DNA from: Wyeomyia smithii
Lineage: Eukaryota > Arthropoda > Insecta > Diptera > Culicidae
NCBI RefSeq assembly: GCF_029784165.1
Contig: NC_073696.1
Location: forward strand, 185,172,998-185,236,997
Length of the DNA stretch: 64,000 nucleotides
Direction of reading: 5' to 3'
In this document: one piece after another, positions 10,160-18,850 of the stretch
Position numbering within the stretch: position 1 is the first letter of the stretch
Layout of the letters: each line of letters opens with the position of its first letter
Program-made: the position numbers and the translations under genes
Notes under the pieces: generated by a model
Database searches by the model: none
What the model was told of the DNA's origin: nothing
The model's input: only the letters and a program-made list of their open reading frames with translations

Positions 10160-11507
10160 CGAAGGATACAATCGCTGCAAGGAGAGGCCATTGGGCAGTC
10201 AACTGCTTCAAGAATGATCTTACTGTTGGGAGGAATGCTGTAAGAAAAATTTTAATTGGATCGGGTACATTGAAAGTTTCAAAAATCCAGTCCACAATGT
10301 CAGAAAATTTCACTAATCCAGAGTTTGTTTCATCAACTGGGAGTGTAAAAGGAGCAACTGGGGTTTTAGATGTTCCTGGCAGTGCTGGGAACTCCTTCTG
10401 GGACTTTAAAGGAGTTTGCTTCGGTTTTTCCGCAGCACTGTTTGGTTTGTTTGTAACTTTCATTTCACTTTGAGAAATCTTAGGACCTTTTCTGGGAAGT
10501 TTAGGAGAGGAAATATTTTTCCTCTTTCTAGACTCCCCAGGATTGGCGTAAGATGCTCCCGCTGGTGAATCGTCAGAATCGGTTTCCTCAGAGGGCAACA
10601 GATCGAAGGGGTTCGAAGTAACGGGAGAAGTGGTAACGGTCTTCTTCAGCATGTCAGCGTAGGAACGCTTTGAACGCTCTTTGAGAGACCGTTTTATTTT
10701 ATCCCTGCGCTGCATGTACACCGCACATGTCGAGAGCTCATGCAGATTTTCTCCGCAGTGAATACACTTTTCAGCGTTAACACTGCAAGAATCTTCCGCA
10801 TGAGACTCCCCACACTTGCCACAACGTGCCTTATTGCAGCAGTAGGCGGCTGTATGGCCTAACTGCTTGCAATTCAGGCAGTTCATGACGCGGGGCACGT
10901 AGAGCCTCACAGGGAGACGAACCCGGTGGATCGAGACGTGGCTTGGTAGTGCAGACCCGGCGAACGTAACTCGAAACGAGTCTGACGGAGTGTATACTGT
11001 TTTGCCACCGATGATCGATGCTGACCGCAATTGCTTGCAGTCGAGCACCTTTACTTCGGGACACGTTTTGTTCTTAAAGCACCCTTTGGCACTTTGCAGT
11101 ATACACTCGACGGACAGACTCGAATCGGTTATGACACCGTCGATCTCCACGTCTCGTGCGGGTATGTAAACGCGATACTCGCGTGTGAAGAGCTCAGAGC
11201 AAGCTATATCGTTGGCCTCTTTCAGGTTACCGACCACGACACGGAGCTTGTTAGGCCGGACCTTGGAAATTTCGGTCACGCCCTTGTACTCCTTCGTCAG
11301 GTCTTTAGAAATCTGCAAGAGGTTCAACTGTTTCGATATCGGTCCCGCCTTTGGCCGAAAATAGACAGTATAGCTGCCCTGGGCTCCGTCTGGGTAAAGC
11401 CTGGGGCGAGGGGGGACTGAAGAATGAACAGGGGAGGGGGTAACAGAAGGGTCAGGGTCAGAGGGGTTCGGGGATGGTGGCGCGGGAGGCGAGGGATCTA
11501 CATCCAT
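10152..11507 (-). CDS. ORF1 (gag-like nucleic-acid-binding protein) of copy B
   Basis: 451 codons, intact. There is a proline-rich N-terminus (residues 1-45). Three zinc knuckles span residues 210-223 (CLNCKQLGHTAAYC), 229-241 (CGKCGESHAEDSC) and 248-261 (CIHCGENLHELSTC). A lysine-rich, serine-rich tail follows. Expected role: binding and packaging of the element RNA with ORF2 protein. It differs from the copy A ORF1 at roughly 25-30 of about 150 residues before the knuckles, far more than the ORF2 products differ. The stop TAA at 10152-10154 lies inside the ORF2 start region. Confidence 0.93.
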   Translation of the reverse strand: MDVDPSPPAPPSPNPSDPDPSVTPSPVHSSVPPRPRLYPDGAQGSYTVYFRPKAGPISKQLNLLQISKDLTKEYKGVTEISKVRPNKLRVVVGNLKEANDIACSELFTREYRVYIPARDVEIDGVITDSSLSVECILQSAKGCFKNKTCPEVKVLDCKQLRSASIIGGKTVYTPSDSFRVTFAGSALPSHVSIHRVRLPVRLYVPRVMNCLNCKQLGHTAAYCCNKARCGKCGESHAEDSCSVNAEKCIHCGENLHELSTCAVYMQRRDKIKRSLKERSKRSYADMLKKTVTTSPVTSNPFDLLPSEETDSDDSPAGASYANPGESRKRKNISSPKLPRKGPKISQSEMKVTNKPNSAAEKPKQTPLKSQKEFPALPGTSKTPVAPFTLPVDETNSGLVKFSDIVDWIFETFNVPDPIKIFLTAFLPTVRSFLKQLTAQWPLLAAIVSFDA

Positions 11508-11940
11508 CGCGCTATGTTTAGCGCACTAGCGCTGACAAGAACACGTACCTTTTTATTTCTCCCTTCCAGTAAGGTTGGTTGTCCGATCGTTCGAAGTAGC
11601 AGCCGTTACAGCCAGCAGCACCAAACAGCCACCAGCAGCGAGCCAGGTGTGAGATCACTCCACACAGCGATACGACTCGCTGACACTGATGGCTTCTTCT
11701 TTTTCCTCGTTTGTGTCTCGTCCACTGCTGTAGCACAATCCAGCCAGCAGCCAAATCGGCTTACGCACCAGCTGGCAGTCACGATGCGAAACAGTTGCAC
11801 AAAGGAACGACCTTGAACCCGGATTTATTTCACTCGACCAGGCAAACAATGCCAACACTTGTTCACACGTCTTTTGTTTTATACTCTATCGGACCGATCA
11901 CCAAACACGTCCAGTACTGATGCGTGTTCGGCACAGAATG
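11508..11940 (-). promoter_or_regulatory. 5' UTR and putative internal promoter of copy B
   Basis: 433 bp precede ORF1. The 5' end CATTCTGTG is initiator-like. GGACGTG falls at +28 to +34 if the A of CATTC is +1, exactly as in copy A. The rest of this UTR aligns only patchily with that of copy A (conserved near GTGATCNCAC and GTTCGAACGATCGGACAACC-like blocks). Antisense open frames here (11424-11816) are not credible genes. Confidence 0.6.
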
Positions 11941-11954
11941 AGGGCTCATGTTTA
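11941..11954. repeat. Right target-site duplication of copy B
   Basis: AGGGCTCATGTTTA, identical to 6084-6097. Copy A coding sequence resumes immediately after with LSPLLYNFYVNDID. Confidence 0.95.
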
Positions 11955-13591
11955 AGCCCCCTTCTTTACAACTTTTATGTAAATGACATCGACGAATGTC
12001 TGGCAAATTCATGCACGATAAGACAACTTGCAGACGACAGTGTAATCTCTGTTACAGGAGCCAAAGCTGCCGATTTGCAAGGACCATTGCAAGATACCTT
12101 GGACAATTTGTCTGCTTGGGCTTTACAGCTAGGTATCGAACTCTCTCCGGAGAAGACTGAGATGGTAGTTTTTTCTAGGAAGCATGAACCTGCTCAGCCT
12201 CAAACACAATTAATGGGTAAAACGATTTCTCAGGTTTTGGTACACAAATATCTTGGTGTCTGGTTCGACTCTAAAGGCACCTGGGGTTGTCACGCTTCCG
12301 CTCCGCAGCAAACACACATATGATCAAACTGGAGCGAATACAATATCGTTGTTTGCGTATCGCCTTGGGTTGCATGCAATCGACCCATACGATGAGTTTG
12401 GAGATCTTAGCTGGAGTACTACCATTGAAAAACCGCTTCTGGAGCCTGTCTTCTCGTATTCTAATCAAATGTGAGGTCTTGAACCGTCCCGTGATTGAAA
12501 ATTTTGAAAGGTTAATCGAACTTAATTCTCAAACCCGTTTTATGACATTGTATTTCCATCACATGTCCCAAAATATTAACCCTTCTTCGAATATTCCAAA
12601 TCGTGTCGACTTATCAAATACTTCTGATTCTACTGTGTTTTTCGATACATCCATGATAGAAGAAACTCGTGGAATCCCGGATCATTTACGCGTGCAGCAG
12701 ATCCCTAAATTTTTTTCCAATAAATATCGAAACATCAACTGCGACAATATGTACTACACTGACGGATCACTTCTTGATGGGTCCACTGGCTTCAATAACA
12801 ATTTAAACGTCTCCCATAAGCTCGTTAATCCTGCTTCTGTTTACGTCGCAGAATTAGCTGCAATTCAGTACACCCTAGGGATTATCAAAAAAATGCCCAC
12901 GGACCATTATTTCATCTTTACGGACAGTCTCAGTTCCATTGAGGCTCTCCGATCGATGAAAGATGTTAAGCACTCTCCGTATTTCCTGGGGAAAATACGG
13001 GAACATCTGAGTGCTTTATCCGAAAAATCTACTCAGATTACCTTAGCGTGGGTCCCTTCTCACTGCTCGATACCGGGCAATGAGAAAGCGGACTCTTTGG
13101 CTAAGGTGGGCGCAACAAACGGTGATATTTATGAAAGACCAATTGCCTTTAATGAATTTTTCGCATTTGTACGCCAGAATACGATCATCAGTTGGCAAAA
13201 TTCTTGGACCAAGGGGGAACTGGGAAGGTGGTTACATTCCATAATCCCCAAGGTATCGACGAACCCGTGGTTCAAGGGGTTGGATGTAGGTCGGGATTTC
13301 ATTTGCGTGATGTCCCGGCTTATGTCCAATCACTATAGATTTGACGCGCATCTCCGTCGTGTTGGGCTCGGGGAGAGTGCTATCTGTGCCTGTGGTGAAG
13401 GTTATCACGACATAGAGCACGTTGTTTGGTCATGCCCTGTACACCGTGACCCCAGGTCTAGATTAATAGCTTCCCTGCAGGCCGAAGGTAGGCAGCCGGC
13501 TGTTCCTGTCCGTGATGTCTTGGCGAGCCGTGACCTATCCTACATGTCCCTTATATACGTTTTCCTGAAATCCATCCACGCCCCAGTTTAG
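11955..13591 (+). pseudogene. ORF2 of copy A, 3' part (rest of reverse transcriptase, RNase H)
   Basis: Resumes in the middle of motif B and includes QLADDSVIS. At about 12294, 142 bp present in copy B are missing. This deletes the segment from RYLMKK to SVIEYG and shifts the frame. The second frame then runs uninterrupted to the stop: RNase H YYTDGSLLDGS, VAELAAIQYTL, FTDSLSSIEAL, WVPSHCSIPGNEKAD, then CACGEGYHDIEHVVWSC. A 9-bp deletion removes three residues just after the first RNase H aspartate region (TGFNNN versus TGFGIFNNN in copy B). Confidence 0.93.
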
Positions 13592-13989
13592 TCCTATCCC
13601 CTTCCGCCTACATCCAACCAAACGACAAGAACACGTTAAGACCCCGGATCCGGAAACAGCAATCAGACCCGCACGATACTCTCAAGGTCCGATGGAAACA
13701 ACCCAATATGCCAGTCCGTAATATCTTGGCCCAACAGCGGAACAAATTTAATATGCTGCTTACCCATGGCAATGAAAACCATCAAACAGCAAACCTGTGC
13801 TTTTAATGCAAAATATTCTAGCTTTAAGTTAGATTTAGTTTCAGCTCGTAGTCGGCAGCGAGGATAAAAAATTTGCTTTTAGTTATTAAGATACTTTAGA
13901 AAGTAAGCTACCAGATATAATTGGCGCCGTTAAACATTGAATTGTATTTGTGCCGTGTCAAATAAACTATAGACGAAGAAAAAAAAAAA
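13592..13989 (+). other. 3' UTR and poly(A) tail of copy A
   Basis: The 3' UTR ends in GTGCCGTGTCAAATAAACTA, then GACGAAG and an A-run. The terminal about 130 bp match copy B. The upstream part (13630-13830) does not, pointing to a separate subfamily or replacement. Confidence 0.75.
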
Positions 13990-13999
13990 GCTTTTGCAC
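13988..13999. repeat. Right target-site duplication of copy A
   Basis: AAGCTTTTGCAC, identical to 2501-2512. The first two A residues merge with the poly(A) tail. Confidence 0.95.
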
Positions 14000-14952
14000 A
14001 GTGTGTTCTCCGACCATTTTTACCACTTTAAGCCAATCTTTTTTAAATTTTTCAACATTGTCCGCTGGTTTGACATAATTCCTCAGCTTTGCCTTGGTCA
14101 AAGCCCAAAAAGTTTCAATAGGGCGAATTTCAGGGCAGTTTGGAGGATTCATCTCCTTTGGGACACATGTGACATTATTTGTTTTATACCACCCTAGTGC
14201 ATCCTTAGAGTAATGGCAGGAAGCACGATCGGGCCAAAAGATTGGAGGATTGTTATGCTGCTTAACCATGGGTAACAACCTTTTCTGCAAACACTCTTTC
14301 ACGTAAATTTTACCATTCATTGTGTCATTCGTAATGAATGGACGAGATATTTTCCCACATTCACAAATGGCCTGCCAAACCATTACCTTCTTGCCGAATT
14401 TTTCGGTGTAAATGGCTTTCACTGGTCCAGGGACATCCTTTCCTTTCGGTGATGTATAAAATTGCGGTCCTGGCAGAGTCTTATAGTCCAGTTTTATGTA
14501 GGTTTCGTCATCCATGATAACACACCCCATTTTTTGGTCAGAAGTTTGTCATAAAGCTTCCGAACTCTCGGTTTCACAGATTCTGCTTGTTTTGGATTTC
14601 GTTTTGGCTGCTTCTGATTCCGACGGGTCTGCAGACTCATTCTTCCCTTGGCACGCCTAACGTTACTCGCCGAGGTTCCAAGCTTTCTCGGCACATCTCG
14701 TACTGATACTGTAGGATGCCGCTTGTAGTATTCCTTAACCTTTTTGTCCCTTGTGGGATCAACAGGCCCGGGTTTTCTACCACGTCTTGGGGCATCAGTA
14801 AATGTGCACTCCTCACAATACTTCCGCAATGCGGTTTGAACTGCTCCGACACTTATACCTTCTTCTCTGACTAATTTTCTTATAGAAAGACCACTCACGG
14901 TGCCCCATTTTTGCACAATTCGTTTTCTTTGCTCGGGAGAAAGGCCACGCAT
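14000..14952 (-). pseudogene. DD37E Tc1/mariner transposase, N-terminal and catalytic part
   Basis: ATG at 14952 (MRGLSPEQRKRIVQKWG). The N-terminal about 130 residues form paired-type helix-turn-helix DNA-binding segments (LSIRKLVREEGISVGAVQTA and VSVRDVPRKLGTSASNVRRA) with a basic GRKPG linker. A one-base frameshift lies in the A/G run near 14522-14535. The catalytic part follows: VIMDDETY, IFWPDRASCHYS and PNCPEIRPIETFW, with exactly 37 residues between the second D and the E. The protein would cut and rejoin transposon ends. It is interrupted at EHTVQKL by copy A, and its last codons lie at 2432-2512. Confidence 0.92.
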
Positions 14953-15075
14953 TTTCAAAATTTCGCACTAAATGTTAGAAAAAATGACAGCATCTGTTTC
15001 TTTTGGATGTAAACAACAGGACGCAGCCAACGTTTGGTTGAATACTGCACGTTATTTGAAATGACGGTTGATCGT

Positions 15076-15103
15076 AAGTGTATTTATAATTGTCGGAACG
15101 GTC
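15076..15103. repeat. Right terminal inverted repeat of the DD37E transposon
   Basis: AAGTGTATTTATAATTGTCG then GAACGGTC mirrors 2320-2348. Confidence 0.8.
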
Positions 15104-15128
15104 TATAGATGGTACTGTATCAAATCCA

Positions 15129-15544
15129 TCAAATTTCGAACACTTAAGCTATGATGTAACTTCTAGCACTAAAAAATCAACGAAAAATGAACTTTCTCAT
15201 CGATCTTTCAAGTTTAGCACGTTGGTTATTTTATTGTTTTTGCAATTATGTGCTATTCATATAGATTTAAACACGTTTTGTACATGAAAACAAGGAGAAT
15301 TTCAAAATTAACTTTACTTCAAACTCCGAACAATTCAACGTAATCGCTAAGAGAAAGATTAGCAAACCATCTGAACTGTTATTTTTTCAACGTCTGCTGA
15401 TTCCCCGGAAGTGGTCCTACAGTAAAGAGCTGTACATCACTGGGTGAAGGAAATTCCAAGGAACGAAATGATATATAATACTCATATTTTTTATTACACC
15501 AGCTATAATAATTCGATTTTTATTGTAAAGTGTTCGAAGTTTGA
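15129..15544. mobile_element. Small inverted-repeat element, about 416 bp
   Basis: Left end TCAAATTTCGAACACTT (15129-15145) is mirrored by AAGTGTTCGAAGTTTGA (15528-15544). The interior is AT-rich and non-coding. It replaces or separates reverse transcriptase sequence just after the YADD motif of the relic to its right. No clean target duplication was found, so the superfamily is open. Confidence 0.55.
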
Positions 15545-15790
15545 GACTATTAGAAGTTTGAATATTTTTGTATCATCCGCATAAAATAGTCGACATCCAG
15601 GTGGCAACAAAGAAGAAGCGTCGTTTATGAAGATAGCGAAGAGTAGTGGGCCCAAATTGCTACCTTGAGGAACTCCTGACGCGCCTTAATACAGCTGAAC
15701 CTATTTTCACGCAAACACTGCGGTTAGTCCAGTAAATTTAAACCAGCGTACGGATTCTGATTGAACACCGAGTCGTTCCAGTTTACTAAG
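15545..15790 (-). pseudogene. CR1/jockey-type reverse transcriptase relic, motifs B and C
   Basis: Minus-strand translation of about 15555-15690 gives GASGVPQGSNLGPLLFAIFI then NDASSLLPPGCRLFYADDTK. That is the conserved PQG...LGPLLF block and the YADD catalytic motif. Upstream (15700-15790), LSKLERLGVQSESVRWFK is also recognisable. This is the N-terminal-side continuation of the relic at 620-2318, split by the DD37E transposon. About 100 residues between YADD and NRRLGFIFK are missing from both sides. Confidence 0.88.
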
Positions 15791-15802
15791 GAAGCATGCA
15801 TA

Positions 15803-16161
15803 AATGACGTAGGTTTTTTACTCCCCTTTCCCTCCTCCATCGTAGCAATTATCTCAAAGTCAGACCCCCCTATAGAAAATAACGTAGCTTCATAATTACC
15901 CCCCCCCCCTTCATATGCTCATATGACAACTTTTTTGCAAATTTTATTATCAAAAACATGAAAATTTACAAGAAAAGGCATAAAAATTACCCTAAACAGA
16001 CAAAGCAGTGATAAAAAAGAACAACTACGACAAACTTTTTTATTTCAGTTAGTTAGTTCCATGTTTGCAACATAGCTTGGCTTGACCCCCTACCCTCCAA
16101 CTCGCCACATTTCGTCACAAAACTGCTAACCCCCACCTCCCCCCTCGAATGCTACGTCATT
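15803..16161. mobile_element. Non-autonomous TA-flanked inverted-repeat element (copy 1)
   Basis: Ends TAAATGACGTAG (15801-15812) and CTACGTCATTTA (16152-16163) are perfect inverses, with TA just outside AATGACGTAG. C-rich subterminal tracts (CCCCTTTCCCTCC, CCCACCTCCCCCC) mark both ends. The reverse complement matches 57040-57375, including the GTGACGAAATG, TCTGTTTAGGGTAA and TTTTTGATAATAAAATTTGC blocks. It has no open frame of interest. It was inserted into the reverse transcriptase relic between motifs A and B. Confidence 0.8.
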
Positions 16162-16164
16162 TAT

Positions 16165-16300
16165 TAATGTTCCCTAAGTAGTATTTCGTGGTCTATCCGA
16201 TCAAACGCTGCTTTCAGATCCAAGTAAATTGCTTCGGTTTGTAAGCTAAGCAGCGAGGAGCAAACTGCATGAGATTAGTGGCTACAGGTTGTTGAGGGAA
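16165..16300 (-). pseudogene. CR1/jockey-type reverse transcriptase relic, motif A
   Basis: Minus strand reads QTEAIYLDLKAAFDRIDHEI, containing the motif A aspartates. Upstream, in another frame, comes QQPVATNLMQFA. The CR1-like element at 28.3 kb has VIYTDLKAAFDRIDHRILL and GRSVTTNLLDFT in the same order. This is the most N-terminal piece preserved of the relic that hosts the whole 0.6-16.3 kb stack. Confidence 0.88.
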
Positions 16301-16900
16301 ACACAGAACAGAGCTGTGCATGCAAAGACAATAATTGGCATAAAAATGAGAAAGAGGAAGCTTACATATTCATACTCTCATTCATTTCTCTCTAAGCGTG
16401 TTTGTTGTGGAGTAAGAGAGCGTAAAAGAATCCAAAATTTTAGAGCCTGATCCATTATTGTGGACATAATCGAAGATTGAGCGGCTCTGAACCACTACAC
16501 TTAATAAAGTATCAACTGGTGTTGCTATCGTCATGATGATTTGTATTGGTATTGGTAATGTTTTTCAGAAGGCTGCTGTGGTTGAAGCAGTGCAACCAGT
16601 AATCCCTACTGATAATTTGGCTACTGACTAGATTAATGAAAATATCAACAGATCGTTTCACTTTCATAAACACATTTGTTTAATTAACAATTAAAAAGAA
16701 CATGGCAGCTGTACATCAAGTACCAGTTGGCATGAAAAAACCCATTGTGGTCAGAGCATTATTACCTCCAAGTGGTACCGATTGGAATACGAAAAACCAA
16801 GGTAAGATCGGTGAACTGTAGGAAACTTGGTCGTATGCTGACAGGGAAAGGGGGGCTGTTCTACTTGAAGGGCAGCTTATCTGAGCATCTGTTCCCCATG
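16301..16900. other. No gene recognised
   Basis: AT-rich sequence with pyrimidine tracts (TCTCATTCATTTCTCTCT near 16377). No open frame or repeat that I can assign. Confidence 0.5.
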
Positions 16901-18850
16901 GTGGCTTAAACAGCGACTGATCCGCAGCGGGCGTCACAACTATGAAATGCGGTGTCTCACCAGCTACTTCCAAGACGGCAGCCCCGCTGTGAGACTAGGC
17001 ATCTATAATTCGGTAAGGTAGCGAAAAATTGAACACTACGAACGTTCAAGAAGTACTTACGAACCGGAACAAACGCCAACGACTTAGACGACAAAATAAG
17101 AGTGACAATTGGAAGCTTGGTACATGGAACTGTAGTACGGTAAACGCTCCGGGTAGTGATTAAATCCTGCTAGATCAGCTAGAACCCCGCCATTTTGAAA
17201 CCGTTGCGCTCCAGAAGCTTTGCCAGAGAGGAGATGAGGTACGGAGGATTTGTTGCCACAGTGCACAGTACTACCAGAGCGGTGGCACCAACAACGAGGC
17301 TTTTTAATGCTGGGCAGCATGCAAGGTCGTGTAATCAAGCGGCAGGCGATTAGCGATAGGTTGTGAATTTTGAGAACAAAAGGCCGCTCCTACAATTACA
17401 CCATCTTGAACGAACATTGCCCTCATGAAGGAAGATCCAATGTAGAGGAAGAAATATTTCATGCGCGGCTGGTGAAACTCGAGACGTCAAGATCGTCATC
17501 GAGGACATAAACTCTCAGATCGGAAGGCAAGAAATGTACAAACCCGTGATCGGCCCGCACAGTCTGCACATGGAGACGAACGACATCGGTCAGCGATGCG
17601 TTAACTTTGCAGCTTCCCGAAGTACAGTAGTCTGTGACACCTTATCTCTCCCGCAGACATCCAAAAAATCACTTGAAGGTCATTTGACCAACGTACAGAA
17701 AATTAAATTGACCATGTTTTCATCGAACGACGGCTCTTAGACGTTACATACGTACGCCGCAATCGCGGTGCGGATATTCACTCGGACTTTCGCTCAAAGC
17801 TCTGTCGATCGTGTATCACTCACGATATAGCCAAATACAGGTGGTCGACAGGCGAAAGGAGTACTTCTTTGGACACCTAAATGGTGATATTACTGTATCG
17901 AAGCGAAACAGGAACTGACCTAGGAGCACCAGCAGCAGATGACCGAGTACCAGCCCCAAAGTTCAGGAAGTTCGTTGTGACAGCATGAAGCTGAATAAAC
18001 ACGAAGCCGCCAACAAAGACGGATGCCGAGTGAACTCTTTAAGCATAGTAGAGGGACACTGACGAGCGCACTGCAGTGGGTATTTCTAGAACTTGGGAGT
18101 AGGAAAAACTGTCAGACGAGTGGATGGTTGGAGTTGTCTACAAAAACGGCGACAAACTGAAGTCGCAACTACCGCGGCATCTCACTTATAAATGCCTGAG
18201 GGCGCGCTTCGACACGAGAGGCCCAATTTTTACAAGGTCGGTTTAGGTTCTGGACTTTGCGAATGATTTTGGCATCATTGCGCATAGCTTTGCGACGGCG
18301 AAGGAGACCTACGCCCGACTGAAAGACGAAACCAGACGAGTAGAACCTGCGGATAAGTGCGTCGAAAATGAAATACATGCGAGCGAGAGGCTCTAATGAA
18401 AACAACAATCGCCTTTATACTCAGGTTTCTGCAGACGGCGATGGGCTTGAGGTGGTCGACGAGTTCGTGTATGACTGGTGAGAGCAAAGAGATCCAGAGA
18501 TGCAACCAGGCTGGAAATTGAGCCTAGATTACACTACGGAAAACGGAATCGGATGCGATGACGCACAAAGTTGACGCGGTTGACTGCGGACTATCTACGG
18601 TGGAGTGATCGGCCGGTGATCGGCGAAGCCGCATGAACCATGAGCTGTACGCTCTGCTTGGAGAAATGCATACCTCGATGCATACCTCCTAAAACTCAAC
18701 AGGCTGCGGTTGGCTGGTAACGTCTTGGGGAGGTTTGTTGACAACCCTGTGAAATCGCTTTTTTCAGCAACCCTACCGGCATCAGAAATAAAGGGGCGCA
18801 GCGTACACGATGGCTCGATCAGATTGAAGGAGACTTGCACATGATAAGAC
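16900..18850 (+). pseudogene. RTE-type non-LTR retrotransposon relic
   Basis: Heavily frameshifted on the plus strand. Endonuclease: KLGTWNCSTVNAPGSD near 17115, QIGRQEMYKPVIGPHSLHM near 17520, NDIGQRCVNFAASRSTVVCD, then RRNRGADIHSDF near 17755. Reverse transcriptase traces: VYKNGDKLKSQ near 18138, a degraded ADDFGIIAHSFATAKETYAR block at about 18250-18320, then a RRMNHELY-like block near 18630. No RNase H is seen. This order (endonuclease, reverse transcriptase, MNHELY tail) is the RTE pattern, as in the better copy at 42.6-45.3 kb. No intact frame survives. Confidence 0.75.

Larger units (their letters stand above)
6098..11940 (-). mobile_element. I-group non-LTR retrotransposon copy B, full length and apparently intact
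   Basis: 5843 bp on the minus strand, from 5' end CATTCTGTGCCGAACACGC at 11940 to a poly(A) tail seen as the T-run at 6098-6109. It is flanked by a 14-bp perfect target duplication and inserted in inverse orientation into the reverse transcriptase of copy A, an element of the same family. ORF1 (451 codons) and ORF2 (1228 codons) are both open. 5' and 3' UTRs are present. It is the youngest visible insertion in the stack and the only potentially mobile autonomous element in the window. Confidence 0.95.
2513..13989 (+). mobile_element. I-group non-LTR retrotransposon copy A, split by copy B
   Basis: Full-length element with 5' end CATTCCGCGTCGAACAC at 2514, ORF1, ORF2 and a 3' poly(A) at about 13978-13989. 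It is flanked by a 12-bp duplication. Its own sequence is about 5.6 kb: 2513-6097 plus 11955-13989. ORF1 has CCHC knuckles and ORF2 has endonuclease, reverse transcriptase and RNase H, the I-group layout. Jockey-clade elements normally lack RNase H. It is dead: the reverse transcriptase is interrupted by copy B and ORF2 has further frameshifts, a stop and a deletion of about 142 bp. The clade call (I or Loner-like) is inferred from domain layout. Confidence 0.9.
2320..15103 (-). mobile_element. DD37E Tc1/mariner transposon, expanded by nested retrotransposons
   Basis: Terminal inverted repeats of about 28 bp are visible. The left end is GACTGTTCCGAAAATTATAA at 2320 onward. The right end at 15076-15103, read as reverse complement, is GACCGTTCCGACAATTATAA. 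TA dinucleotides lie just outside both ends (2317-2318 and 15104-15105 or so), as expected for IS630-Tc1-mariner elements. Without the retrotransposon inserted at 2513-13989 the element would be about 1.3 kb, normal for the family. It lies inside a CR1/jockey-type relic whose two halves flank it. The transposase is on the minus strand. Confidence 0.85.

Noticed and set aside
11424..11816. A 130-codon plus-strand frame and overlapping minus-strand frames
   Set aside because: They lie over the 5' UTR and ORF1 start of copy B, have low-complexity composition and no family similarity.
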